DNA of 64,000 nucleotides from Pyropia haitanensis (GCA_008729055.1 SDUX01000004.1:5100559-5164558), one strand, 5' to 3'; numbered from the stretch's first letter, positions 24,042 to 35,123 are shown. Program-made: numbers and translations. The notes: a model not told the origin generated them from the sequence alone.

Positions 24042-24546
24042 GATGCCTGGTGAGGAAGACGCCCACAAAGAGTGCTGGCCGGCCGGCAGAGCAGCAAGTC
24101 AGGTGACACCGTCAGCACGAGCAGCAAGAGCCGCGGGGGTTGATGATGCGTTAGAGAGAAAGCACTGACGACGAAGACGTCTCATCAGTGCGGATCCAAT
24201 CAACAAGCGCTGACAGTCCACAGCAGCTCAGCAAACAGAAATTGTGTCGTCCCGCTGTGTAAATATGTAATCCGTCTTCACTGGATCAAAGCTCGACCGC
24301 CACGTGTGACATCGAGACCTTTGTGCACGTGCTGGACGGCCGTCGGCTCGGGCGGTTCACGTGCTCCTGTGCTCGTCATCTTTTCCTCTTGACCACTTTC
24401 ACCAACGAGCAGTTTGTTCCAGTCGTACACGCTCTCCGGTGTTTCTGCCACCTTCCCCGACGCCTCCTTGACGAACCCAGCGCTCTAGTCGAAGCGTACT
24501 CTCCCTTGTCCGTCGCCTGTAGGCCGGCCACAGACCACGCCCCAAG
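24042..24546. promoter_or_regulatory. Bidirectional promoter region of TRAP-beta and RtcB
   Basis: 505 bases separate the two divergent start codons. The middle is AT-richer (for example TGTAAATATGTAAT at about 24258-24271) and includes CACGTG-like E-box sequence (CACGTGTG at about 24301, GCACGTGC at about 24324). No gene recognised. Shared promoter use is inferred from geometry only. Confidence 0.4.
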
Positions 24547-26317
24547 ATGGCCACTGCTGCGGAGCAGCCGCAGACTGCCGGTGAGCCGCCGGCGCGACCA
24601 GGCGGCCGAACCCTCAAGGAAGAGATGTCTTACGTGTCTCGCCTAGACAACACGTCGTACGAAATTCGTCCCGGCTTTGTCGATGGCATGCGTGTGCCCG
24701 GCCGCTTCTACGTCAACCCCCAGCTGGAGAAGCTGGTGTTTGGGGAGCTGGAGCTGGCGTGCGAACGGACGTCGGACGGGGGTGGCTTCTTGCCCGCGGT
24801 GAAGCAGATTGCCAACGTGGCGACGCTGCCTGGCATTGTGGCGGGCTCCCTGGCCATGCCCGACCTCCACTCGGGCTACGGCTTTGCCATTGGCAACGTG
24901 GCCGCCTTTGACATGGACGACCCCGAGGCTGTGGTGTCGCCAGGCGGCGTCGGCTTTGACATCAACTGTGGGGTGCGGCTGCTGCGAACCAACCTGACCG
25001 AGGCGGACGTTGGGGACAAGAAGGAGCTCCTTGCCCAGACGCTGTTCGACCACATTCCCGTGGGCGTCGGCTCACAGGGCATTATCCCAACCACCTCTGC
25101 GTCCCTGTGTGAGGCACTGGAGCTGGGCATGGACTGGTCCCTCCATCAGGGCTATGCGTGGCCAGAGGACAAGGAGCACTGGTACGTTTGGTGCAGCCTC
25201 TGCCACCCTCCCTTTGTTTGGATTGTAATGGCGGGCTCACTGGCCCGATACAGTGTGCGTGTTTGCATGCCGACTGCTGCATGCGTTGATATTGACATCC
25301 CCTGGCCGCTTTTTGTGACACCGCTCTCATGTCTCGGTTCCATGGTTTCGGCTGGCTACCGCTCCCGCGCCTCGCAGCGAAGAGTATGGCCGCATGCCCG
25401 GGGCGGATGCGTCCAAGGTGTCTGCGCGCGCGCGGAAGCGGGGCCTTCCCCAGCTGGGCACCCTGGGTGCGGGCAACCACTATGCGGAAATCCAGGTAGT
25501 AGATGAGATCTTTGACGCGACCGCCGCGCGCAAGATGGGCATTGACACGGTCGGCCAGGTGGTGGTGATGATCCACTCTGGTTCCCGGGGCCTGGGCCAC
25601 CAAGTGGCCACCGACGCGCTGCAGGCTATGGAGAGTGCCATGGCGCGGGACAAGATTACCGTCAATGACAGGCAGCTGGCGTGTGCGCGCATCTCTTCCC
25701 CTGAAGGCCAGGACTACCTGGGGTCCATGGCCGCGGCCGCCAATTATGCGTGGGTGAACCGGTCGTCCATGACCTACCTTGCGCGGCAAGCGTTTGCCAA
25801 GGTGTTCAACTCGACACCCTACGACCTGGACATGCACGTCATCTATGATGTATCCCACAACATTGCCAAGATTGAGGAGCATGTGGTCAACGGCGTGCGG
25901 CGGAAGCTGCTCGTTCACCGCAAGGGCGCCACGCGAGCCTTCCCGCCCCACCACCCGATGATCCCCGTGGACTACCAGTTTATCGGGCAGCCCGTGCTGG
26001 TGGGCGGCACGATGGGCACGTGCTCGTACCTGCTGCTCGGGACGGATACGGGCATGCGCGAGACGTTTGGCAGCACCTGTCACGGGGCAGGGCGGGCACA
26101 AAGCCGGGCGAGCGCGAGGCGCACGCTCGACTACCAAACCGTCCTCAACAACCTAAAGGCCAAGGGTATCTCCATCCGGGTGGCGTCGCCCAAGCTGGTG
26201 ACCGAGGAGGCCCCGGAAAGCTACAAGGACGTCACCGAGGTAGTCAACACGTGCCACGAGGCGGGCATCTCGAGGAAGTGCCTCAAGCTACGGCCCATCG
26301 CGGTCATCAAGGGGTAA
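24547..26317 (+). CDS. RTCB: RtcB-type tRNA/RNA-splicing ligase (2 exons)
   Basis: GTP- and Mn-dependent ligase joining 2',3'-cyclic-phosphate and 5'-OH RNA ends in tRNA splicing; in animals also HAC1/XBP1-type mRNA splicing. Exons 24547-25181 and 25378-26317, with a 196-base intron (donor GTACGT, acceptor GCAG) splitting a Cys codon in EDKEHCEEYGRM. Product is 524 residues (human 505). Metal and catalytic motifs are intact: [60 protein letters not shown], and [11 protein letters not shown] with the guanylylated His. C-terminus [11 protein letters not shown] is as in metazoa. The N-terminal about 25 residues are an Ala/Pro/Gly tail before the conserved core. Codon use is less GC-extreme than most genes here and no homopolymer break is needed. 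Confidence 0.95.
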
Positions 26318-26639
26318 AGTTCGTGGACTGCAGCGATTATAGCGAAACGTGGTTATGTGCGTTGAATTAGGTAAACAAACGCATCGTCGTCCGTGCGTGT
26401 GTCAAGGGAGAGCCGGCGTAGGAAACACGAGGACACACTCTGTGTCATAGGACTGGGGTGCCGACGCTGCGTGTCTTTGCCCTCACTGATGCAGTCTCTT
26501 GAGAAGCACGGATGCTTTGCCGAGGCGTGTGCAACACTTCATCGGTGGGCAGTGAACCGTGCTCGCAAGGGTGACGCCTGCAGCGGCAACACAGCCGGCA
26601 GGCCAACCCACCGCACCCAGCGCCCTCCCACACACCCCC
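26318..26639. other. Convergent 3' intergenic region
   Basis: 322 bases between the RtcB stop and the minus-strand stop of the DUF6737-like gene. Ordinary composition, no further gene seen. Confidence 0.5.
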
Positions 26640-27563
26640 CTATCGCCGGTCGTCGCCCGCCGCCCGGCCCGCCCGGCGCTCATCCGCAGCTGCGTAGCGG
26701 AGCGTCGCCTGTGGGTAGGCAATGAGAAACACCCACCACCACAGGCTCACCCCGGCGGTTGTGCCGACCGCTAGGATGGCGCCGGGAAATGAGGGGAAGA
26801 GCAGCCACGCGCCACCAATCGCCACGGAGCCGGTGAGGGTGATGGTCCACGGCTGGCACCAAGGGGGCTTGGAGGTGGAGTAGACCCTGGAGGGGGCAGA
26901 TGGGGGGGGGGGGGTGGGGGCAGCAGTGGCGGCGGCCAGCGGGGGGTGGTTACCAGCGGGAAGGGTGATCAATAGCAGTGTGGGCCAGCGCGGAAGGTGG
27001 CCAGCAGGACGGGTGACCAGCAGGAGGAATGGAAGGCAAAAGGGGACAGGCCAGTAGCAAGTGCGGCCAGCGGAGAGGGTGGCCGGTGAATGCACGGAGC
27101 AGGCACAGACAGACACAGGCAGTGGCGCACACAAGTCACCGCGACGACGCAGGCGGTCAGCAACTCGAGCGAGAGCGCCAGAAAGACCACAACAGGCGTG
27201 AAAAACCAGGACAAAACGCCACACGGCGGCACGGGCGCGACCCCCACGAGCCCTCACCGCCTGCCCCAGCCGTTGCACCTACAGCTGGGTGTCGGCCAGC
27301 AGCTGCGCGGGGGTCTTGCGCACCCCGCCGTCACGGCCGCCGCCACCACGGCTGCCCCCCCCCCCCGTCCCCCCCGCCCCTGTCATTCGCGGCGGCCGGC
27401 GGCGGGCGGCGGCCGCCACCGCCGCTGCCGCGGCGGGCCGGCGGCCGGCCCGCAGCAGCGCCGGCCGCCGCCCGACGGGCCTGTGCCAGGCTGGCACTGC
27501 CGTCCGGGCGGGGGAAGTAGAGACAACGGGGACAAAGGCGGAAGAGGATGGGAAGGAGCGCAT
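26640..27563 (-). CDS. DUF6737-like small membrane protein, probably plastid-targeted (2 exons)
   Basis: Exon 1 is 27563-27283 and exon 2 is 26886-26640. The intron is 396 bases, with donor GTAGGT and acceptor CTCCAG; the junction codes a Leu. Product 175 residues. The C-terminal domain has KPPWCQPWTITLTG, then GGAWLLFPSF, then SLWWWVFLIAYPQA. This matches the short two-helix DUF6737 domain of cyanobacteria and plastid-bearing eukaryotes as I recall it (pattern KPWWCQPWSI..TG...WWxxFL..YP). The N-terminus MRSFPSSSAFVPVVSTSPAR is Ser/Ala/Arg-rich without acidic residues, as expected for a plastid transit peptide. Function of the domain is unknown to me. Divergent from the SMP-domain gene 364 bases away. 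Confidence 0.7.
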
Positions 27564-27927
27564 CGTGCCGACAGCAGTTGGCTGGGCGGAAGGGCGAGTG
27601 TGGGGAAGCCGTGGGGAAGTGGAAGGGCGGGGTGGAGGAGGCGTAGAGTGGTCAACTGCGGCCAAGGGTACGACGTGTCGCTCGGAGGGGTGCAGTGAAG
27701 AACGTCGACGAGATTTTGCATCTTGGGACTTACTTGCCAGTCTGTGCAAGGCCCCCTCGACCGATACTGCTGATAGGGCCCAACTCCCGCTCGGAGTGCG
27801 AGTCGAAGGATGACCGTCGCGCCCGCCAAACACCGCCCCATCCCGCCCGGGCGCTCGCCCACCACCTCCCCCCCTCTCCCGGCTCGGCCAGCGGCGCCTG
27901 TGGCTTCACACACCCGCCCCGGGTAGC
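27564..27927. promoter_or_regulatory. Divergent intergenic region between DUF6737-like and SMP genes
   Basis: 364 bases between two divergent starts. Mixed composition, CT-rich just before the ATG at 27928. No specific motif identified. Confidence 0.4.
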
Positions 27928-28051
27928 ATGGCGGACGCCCATCCCAGCAATGTCGGCGGCGGCAGCAGTGCCGCCACCGCCGCCCTGCCCTACCCCCCTG
28001 GCAGCGGCGGCCCGGCCTACCCCGTGCTCGACATGGGGACAGGCGGAAGCC

Positions 28052-28104
<53 letters not shown>

Positions 28105-30507
28105 GGCGCGCCCGCTGGCATTGGCGACGGCCGCCGCGCGGAGCACCCCCCAGAGGCGCCGTGGCTCCAGGAGGGGCTCGTGCAGCTGTGGCCGCACATC
28201 TCGCTGATCATTGAGGTGCGTTGACGCGGGGGGGGGTTGAGCGTGCGGGGAGACGGCGAGGCGGGGAAGGGCGAGGGGCGAGCCGCACGGGTGTGGGAGG
28301 GTCGGCCGGCTGCGGGAGCTCTCTCTGTAGGGTCTGTGTGCTATGCACCATGGCCTCTCTGTTTCGGTTGGCGTGTGGCGGTACGCTCTTGTGCGGGTGT
28401 GGGTGCAGGCAGGTGTGGCTGACACCGCGGCAGTTTTGCTTACCCGCCGCCTGCCTTGATTCCCCCTCACTCCCCTTTCCTCTCCGTTTCTGTTCCTCCC
28501 ATGTTACGTCTTTTCCAACTGTGACCACTTCTTGTCTCTTCCAACTTGCCCCATCCACAGAAATTCCTCCGGGAGCACGTCCAGGCCAAGCTGGCCGACG
28601 CCCTCCCCCACGTCTTCCCCTCGCTGCGGTTCCACACTATTGACCTGGGCCGCTCACCGCCGACCATCACCAACATCCGCATCCTGCCCGTGGCGGCGCC
28701 CGTCGGGGGCCCCCCTGCCGCTGCCCCGGCCGCCGCCGCCGCCGCCGCGTCGGCCGCGTCGGCCTCCTACGCCTCCTTCCCTTCGTCCGCGTCGTCCGTG
28801 TCGGGCCGCTCCCTGTCGGCGTCTTCGCTCTCCTCGTCGCTGCCGTCGGCCACGGCGGCGGCGCCACCACCGTTGGCCACCCCCGGCCTGGCCACGTCCC
28901 TCCGCTTTGTCTGTGACGTCACCTACGCCAATGACTGCACCATCACCCTCGGCGTCACGTCCGCGCCCAGCGGTGGCGGCACCGCTGCGGATGGCTCTGC
29001 TCCGGGAACAGGCGCGCCCGCGCTGGCGCAGTCGACCTTTCGGCGGCTCGCCGCCAAGCTCTCCGCCGCCGCCACGTTTGGCGTCTCCCGGCTGACGCTC
29101 GCCGGCACCGCCGAGGTGTCCCTCTCCCCCCTGCTGCCGCGGCTCCCCCTGGCGGGCGGCGTCGCGGTCGGGTTTGCCAACCCGCCCGCGCTGGGCATGA
29201 CCTTCTCCGGCCTCGCCGCCGCCGCCGACCTCACCGCCACCGTCGCCGCGCCCGTGCGGCGGGTCGTCGACGAGGTGCTGTCCGCGTTTGCGGTGCTGCC
29301 CAACCGGGTGGCGTTTTCATTGTCGGGCACGACTGGCGGGCGGGGGCCCGACGCGCCGCCGCCGCTGGGCGTCCTCCGCGTGCGCGTCGCGGCGGTGCGG
29401 GGGCTGGACCCGGGGGTGGACCCGGGGGGGGTGGCCGTCGACGCGCGCCTCGGCGACGCGGCCGCGTCGCTGCCGCCGGGCGGCGCCGCCGCGGATTTTT
29501 TGGTCGTCTCCCCGCGGCAGGCGCTGCGGCTGGCCGTGACGGATGCGGGCCGCGCGTCCGCGCCGCTGCTCGGGCGGGGGTGGGTCGAGGCGGGGCCCCT
29601 GCTGGCGGGCGGGGCTGCCGCGGGCGGCCGGCCGACCAAGGTGGTGGCGCGGCTTGCGCCGCCGTGGGCGCCGCCCGTGGGGGTGTCCCCGCCGTCGCCG
29701 CCGCCGACGCTGTCGCCGTCGTCGCCAGACGGGAGGTGGGGGGGGGGGTCCCTGTCGCTGGCGGTCACCGCGCTGGGCCTCTCATCAGACCGGACGGCCC
29801 TGCCTGGGGCGGTGGCCACCCTCCTGTCCGTGGTGGTGGGTGGCGTGGGCGGCCTGCCGGTGCCACCCGCCTACCCGCCCGCGTACGGTGCGGGGGGGTC
29901 GGCGGCGGGGGGCGGTGGCAGTCGCCGCCGCCGCCTGCGCAACGCCCTTGGCGGCGGCGGCGGCGGCGGAGGTGGTGGCAGTGGCGCCGCCGCCGCCGCG
30001 CCCGTCGCAGACGCGGACCCGCCGCCGCTCGCGGCGCTCCCCCCGCGCCGCAAGGTCCTCGTCCGCGTCCACGCGCCTGGCCAGGCGCCCCGCGTCACCG
30101 CCTCGGCGTCGGTGCGGCCCGAGGCGGTCGCCGGCGGCGGCGGCGGCGGTGACGGCCCGCCGACGGGCGGCGCCGCGACCGAGGGCGTCTTTTTTTTCCT
30201 GCTGCCACCGGGCGCCGCCGCCGACCCGGCCGGCCTGGTGCACGTGGTGGTGGCCGACGCGGGCGTCAAGGGGGGTGGCGGCGGCGGCGGCCATGACGAC
30301 GCGTACCCGTCGGACCCGTCGGGCGGGGGTGGCGGCGGCGGCGGCGGCGGTGGCAGGGGGGGGGGGGGGGGGGCGGGCCTCACCGACGTGTTTGTGGCGC
30401 TGGAGGACGTGGTCAGCCGGCCGGGGATGGTGCGGGAGGACGTGTTTTTGGGTGCCAGGGGAGGAACCGTTCGCCTCCGCCTGGCCGTCGCGGCGGTGGG
30501 GGCGTGA
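27928..30507 (+). CDS. SMP-domain and C2-domain protein (extended-synaptotagmin/tricalbin-like), 2 exons
   Basis: Exons 27928-28215 and 28561-30507, with a 345-base intron (donor GTGCGT, acceptor CCACAG) in phase 0. Product 744 residues. Exon 1 encodes a Gly-rich head, then PWLQEGLVQLWPHISLIIE, the SMP start (W.N..L..LWP.I...I). Exon 2 continues with FHTIDLGRSPPTITNIRIL (family: LG..PP.I..I) and ends the SMP module with VVDEVLSAFAVLPNRVAFSL. A C2-like strand follows (LGVLRVRVAAVRGLDPG), then a second divergent C2-like region near the end. SMP modules are lipid-binding and move glycerolipids at membrane contact sites. Unlike extended synaptotagmins, no N-terminal hydrophobic hairpin is visible. 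Internal poly-Gly is coded by GGC repeats (28050-28108 and about 29955-29985). Role at contact sites is inferred from family. Confidence 0.78.
28050..28108. repeat. GGC trinucleotide repeat in coding sequence
   Basis: Near-pure GGC run coding poly-Gly in the N-terminal head of the SMP-domain protein. Confidence 0.85.
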
Positions 30508-30987
30508 CGGGAGAGCAGGGGGTTTCTGGGGGGGGGGGGTGGGCGGCAGGGGAATGGCTCGCGTATCCAAGGCATCCAGGTGACCAGCGGGGGGGAGTGG
30601 AGAGTGGCGTCCATGCAACCAGCAGCAGCGCCCAGTCCCGCGGTGGCGCCCACCCGGTGCGTCACCAGTCCTCCTGGCTCGCCCGTTTTTTTTTTTAATT
30701 TCTGTGACGGTTGTGTTTTTCCAGGTTTTCCGGCGCCGCCCGGCGTGCGCGGCGCGCGGCCGTTGCCATGCGCGCGGCGGGGGTGGGTGCGTGCGCGGGC
30801 GGCCGCGCGCGCCCGTCCCGGCGCGCCCCCCCCCCGCCGCCGAGCGTGTGCCCTTGCGACGCTGCTTGCCGCCACCCCGGTCTTGTCGCCGCCCCGGTCG
30901 CCCGCGCTGTTGCCAGTGCGCAGGTGGTGCCTCGCACCAAAGACCATCCGGGGGCGACGCGGCGGGGACGTTGTCACCGCCGCCGCC

Positions 30988-31051
30988 GTCAGCGTGCCGC
31001 TGCTGTTGCCGCCGCCGCCGTCAGCGTGCCGCTGCTGTTGCCGCCGCCGCC
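30988..31051. repeat. 32-bp direct tandem repeat, 2 copies
   Basis: Exact repetition with period 32, unit beginning GTCAGCGTGCCGCTGCTG, copies starting at 30988 and 31020. Confidence 0.85.
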
Positions 31052-31424
31052 AGTGTCTGTGTGGCGCCGCCGCCGACTGCCGGGACCTACGCAGCCACGC
31101 CGGTCCGCCCGCGTCGTCTCCCCCGCGCCCCGTCCGCGGTGGCCTCTTGCGCCAGACCACCCACGACGGCCGTCGCCGGCCGGCGGCCCGCCTGCGGATG
31201 TGCGCGCACGCGCGGTCGGCACCTTGCCGGCGCGGCGCTGGCCGCTGCTTGCCGTCACGGGACGGGCGTGGCGGTTCCGTACGTACTGGAGCGTCGGCCG
31301 CGTGGCGCCCGGTTCGCCCCGCCGTCCCGCGCGACCCGTGCGGCGAGCAACACTCTCCTGCACGCACTTGTCTCTCCGCACCGACAGCCCCCGCCAACCC
31401 AAAGAATAGAGGGCTTCGGCATAT

Positions 31425-31491
31425 CAAATGTGGGTCGGTGGCGTGGGTCGGGGACACGTTTCTGCCACGTTAAGCCTCTGACCCACATTTG
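31425..31491. repeat. 12-bp inverted repeat, 43-base spacer
   Basis: CAAATGTGGGTC at 31425-31436 is the exact reverse complement of GACCCACATTTG at 31480-31491. The same word recurs 0.8 kb downstream at 32275. Confidence 0.8.
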
Positions 31492-32074
31492 ACGACCCAT
31501 AAATGGCTCTCCACCCCTCTGTACCCACGTCAGATACCGGTCCGACTGCGCTTCCCGCGGCGTGCTTCGCGCCACCCCAGCACGTATTTAGATGAAGGGT
31601 GCGCGCGCGGCCAGATACTTTCCGACTGCCGGCTGCCACCACAGCAACACCGCTGCCGTCTGGACGCCCTCTGCTGAGGGCTGTCCTCCAGGCTGTGGCG
31701 CTCCTTTGTGGACGCCTCCTTCCGAGGCACGGGCGTGGACCGTCCGCGTTGGCTTTCGCTCTGGACCCCTGGACCCGCCCTCCCTTTCGCCCCCCACGCG
31801 TCCTCGTCACGCGGCCGCTTTGCCCGCTCGCCGGGCCTGGACGTCGGTTCTTGCCTTCCTCCGGGGAACCCGCACAATACATATCACCCCGCCCACCGGT
31901 CGCCCTTAAGCCTTTGCGTTTTCGCCCCCTTTCCCACCCCCGCCCCAGACGCAGCACTCACAGGGGCAGTTGCGCGCCCTAAATACGTGCGGAAAACGGC
32001 GGTATGCCATAAGTGGCTTTCTTCCTGTTGGGCCGACCGCGGGAACGCGCGCGACGGACCCGATTGATATTGGA

Positions 32075-32251
32075 GTATTGCGGTCCTCCCAATATTGTCC
32101 GATGTGGTCAAAGTCAAGACTGGGTCTGGTCAACTTCCTATTGGTCGATCAGTCTTATCCGGCTGCGTGGATGGCTGAGACGCTGTTGACCAGCTCTGGA
32201 CCCGGCTCTTGACTTTGACGGGATCGGACAAAATTGAGAAGACAGCAATAT
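32075..32251. mobile_element. MITE-like inverted-repeat element, copy A
   Basis: Terminal inverted repeats of about 45 bases: left 32075-32119, right 32207-32251. Outer 29 bases match at 24 positions, then 4 mismatches, then a perfect 12-base inner block (TCAAAGTCAAGA). The 87-base centre includes TATTGGTC and ATGGCTGAGA, also present in copy B at 40.7-40.9 kb. Non-autonomous: no transposase frame. I could not find a target-site duplication, so element borders are approximate. Confidence 0.65.
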
Positions 32252-32274
32252 GTGCCGAAGCTCGACGTGGGTAC

Positions 32275-32313
32275 AAATGTGGGTACCTCGACGTGGGTCG
32301 CAAACCCACATTT
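32275..32313. repeat. 10-bp inverted repeat related to the 31425 motif
   Basis: AAATGTGGGT at 32275-32284 pairs with ACCCACATTT at 32304-32313. It lies 23 bases beyond the right end of MITE-like copy A. Confidence 0.7.
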
Positions 32314-32724
32314 TACCCACACACATGGTACCCACGCCGCGCGTGCAGAAGCTCTCTAATCCCACGAGTGACCCATAGGAAAACCCGCGTGGCGCTGTGT
32401 GTGTCTACGGATTGTTGACGTTCCCGGTGGCGCGCCACGCGCCGCGGCCACCGATTGCATGCACGCCCCCGCGCGCCTCGCGGGCGGATCTGTGGCCGCC
32501 GGCGGCGCTGGAAGCCAGCGTCCCGCGGCGGCCGCCGCCAACGCCCGCACCCGCAGACTGCCTGCCCACGCCAGCTCCGTACCGCCCGCCGCCCGTCGCA
32601 GCACCTACCCGCCACCCTCCCCCTTCCCCCCCCCCCCCACTTCCCGCGTCCGCTACACCCCACGCTCACCACCCTCTACGACCGCTCCCCCACCCCCCCC
32701 CCCCCCCCCCCCCGCCCCGACGCC

Positions 32725-32794
32725 ATGCCCCCTCGGGGCTCCCCCTCGCGGCGGCACCGCCGCCGCGAGCCGCGCCCGCGGCGGCGGCTGCTCC

Positions 32795-32825
<31 letters not shown>

Positions 32826-33048
32826 CGCGGTGGCGGCCGTGTCGGCGGCGGCCGGCGCCGGCGGCGCCTTCCCCCCGCCCGCCCCCGAAGTCGGCGCGGC
32901 GCTGCTGCACGCCCTCCGCGGCGCGCTGCCGCCGGGCGCGCCGCTGGGCGCGCTCCTCGACCTCGTGCCGGGCGCGCCGCCGCCATCGTCGGCACAGTGT
33001 GCCGCACCGTCTGGTTCATCCTCATTCTCATCCTCATCCTCATCGTCG

Positions 33049-33080
<32 letters not shown>

Positions 33081-34596
33081 TCGGGCGGGTGGCGGGTGGA
33101 CGTCCCGGTCCACGTTTTTGGACCGGATGTGGGGCGCCACGACGGGCGGGTGGGGTGGGGGTGCCACGGGGCGGCCCGCCGCCGGCGGCGGCGGCGGGCT
33201 GGCCGCCGACGCCACCGCAGGGGATGACGATGGCGGCGCCGCGGGGGGGTGGGCGGACGTGGCCGCCGCCGCCGCCGCGGCGGGCGGCCGCGTCGGGTGG
33301 GCGGACCTGGCCGCCGCCGCCGCCGCGGGCGGCCGCGCCACGACGCTGGCCGACGCGCTCGCTGGTGTCGCCAGCGTCCTCCGCGCCGCGGGGCGGCGGC
33401 GGCAGACGGCGGCGGCGGGGGCGGCGGCGGCCGGCGGCGGTGGCGGCGGCGGCGGCGGCGTGGAGGGGGGGGGTCTTGGGGGGGGGGGGGGGCGCCGGGA
33501 TGGGCAGAGGGGGGGGAGGAGGGGGGGGGGGGGGGGTGCCGCCCGCCGCGTGCCGCGACACGGTGGTGCGGGCGGTGCGGTGCGTGCGGCGGGGGGGGGG
33601 GGTGCTGCGCGGCTGGCCCGAGGGGGGGCGGGGTGGCCGCCGACGCTGCGTGCGGCGGCGCGGCTGGGCGGGCGGCTGGTGGGGTGTTCGGGTAAGGTTG
33701 GGGGGTGAGGGGGGGGGGGGGATGGGTGGGGTGGCGGAGGGGGGACGGAGCGAGGGAGGGGGTGGTGGCTGTGGCGGGTGCCGCGGCGGCGGCGGCGGCG
33801 GGCGGGGTGAGCCGGGCGGTGTGTGGGGAGTGGGGGCACGGGCGGGCGTCGAGGGGCGGCTGGGTGTGGCGCCGCGAGTCGCGGCGCACCCGGCCCGCCG
33901 CCCGTCTACGCGGCGCGGCTGGCGGCCGCGGCGGCCACGCGGGGGCGGGTCCCCCCGTGGCGTGCGTCCATTGTCGGGGCGCGGCCGCCTAACCCACCCC
34001 GGCACCCCCCCCGCCCCGCCATTGGTCGCGCTGGTGTGTCCATGTTTGCTGTTCCCCCCCCCCCCCCCCCCCTCTTTCCCCTCTCCCCCTTTCCCCACAG
34101 GCGCGGCCATCTCCCTCGCCGCCTGCACCGCCCTCCCCTGGCCCCTCGGCGGCGGCTGCGGTCGCCGCGCCGCCGCCACCGCCGCCTGCGTCGCGCGTGC
34201 GGTGACCGCCACCACCGCCGCCACCACCACCCCCACCGGCGGCGCCGCCACCCGCGGCGGCGCGGCCGGCGCCGCCGCCGCGGCGGCCGCCGCGTGTGGC
34301 CCCGCGCTCCTCGCCGCCCACGCGTGCTACACGCCCGCCGCGTGTGGGGCGGCCGAGGGCGGCGCCGGCGCCTCGTCGCTCCGCGACGCGTGCGCGCGCG
34401 ACTGGTGCCGCGGGGTGGGGTGTGTCGGCTGGCTCGCCGGGGGGGGGGGGGGGGGGGGGGGTGCCACCCGCGGCAGGGGGGGGGGGGGGGGGGGGGGGTG
34501 CCCGAGCAGCTGCTCTGGGGGGGGGGGTGCGCGCTCGCCGCCGCCCGCACGCTCGTCCGCGCCGACGCGGCGTGGGCGGCGTGCCGCTTTGCCTAG
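32725..34596 (+). CDS. Hypothetical Cys-rich protein (2 exons, homopolymer breaks)
   Basis: I do not recognise the family. Exon 1 starts at ATG 32725 after long C-runs and has an Arg-rich head, a poly-Ser tract (about 33011-33082) and FLDRMWGATTGG. The frame seems to move in the G-runs at about 33480-33536 and 33592-33602. Exon 1 ends at 33691 before GTAAGG. The intron of 409 bases ends TTTCCCCACAG, and exon 2 starts at 34101. The junction reads LVGCSGAAISLAACTALPW in one frame. Exon 2 has ACGPALLAAHACYTPAACG and DACARDWCRGVGCVGW. After G-runs at 34440-34500 it ends in VPEQLLWGGGCALAAARTL with stop at 34594-34596. Evenly spaced Cys residues around short hydrophobic stretches suggest disulfide or metal binding, possibly membrane association. 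Splice signals and Cys spacing support a real gene. Confidence 0.5.
33041..33082. repeat. GTC/TCG trinucleotide repeat
   Basis: Near-pure GTC (TCG) repeat coding poly-Ser in the Cys-rich hypothetical protein. Confidence 0.8.
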
Positions 34597-35089
34597 ACAC
34601 GCGCCGCCGCGGCGGCCGCCCCGCGCCGCGCCCAGCATCGTCCGCTGTTGCTGTTGGTCGCGCCGGTACAGTACACGCGGCGCCCCAAGGGGGTGGCCGC
34701 CCCGGTCCCTCCCCCCCCCCCCCCACCGCCGCCCGCACGCCCGCCCCGCCACGCGCGCAGCGTCTGCCCGCCCGCCCGCCCGCTCGCCACGCGCGCGCGC
34801 GCGGCGGCGCCCCCCCCCCCCCCTTCTCCGCCGCGTGGGCGCCGCCCCCCCGCCCCCCCCCCCCCGCGTCCACCCGCAGCGGCAGCACGTCCACCGCGGG
34901 GCGCGCCGACGCGCCGCCGCCCCCGCCCCGCGCGGCGCGCGGCGGGCCACGCCGCGCCACCCCGCGGCGCCGCCGCCCGCCGCCGACGCACCGCCGGCGG
35001 GTGGGGGTGCGCGCGGGCACCGCCGCCGGCAGCCGCCGCGCGGGCGCCGTCGCCGTCGTTGCCGTCGTTGCCCGTCGTTGCCGTCGCCA

Positions 35090-35123
<34 letters not shown>

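Larger units (their letters stand above)
30508..32724. other. Intergenic region with repeats and an inverted-repeat element, no gene recognised
   Basis: Oligo-G at about 30530-30540 follows the SMP stop. A 32-bp tandem pair lies at 30988-31051. From about 31400 to 32400 the DNA is AT-richer and carries inverted motifs and one copy of a MITE-like element (listed separately). C-runs at 32626-32638 and 32694-32713 precede the next gene. An open frame at 31592-31909 (+) has no recognisable content. Confidence 0.45.
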
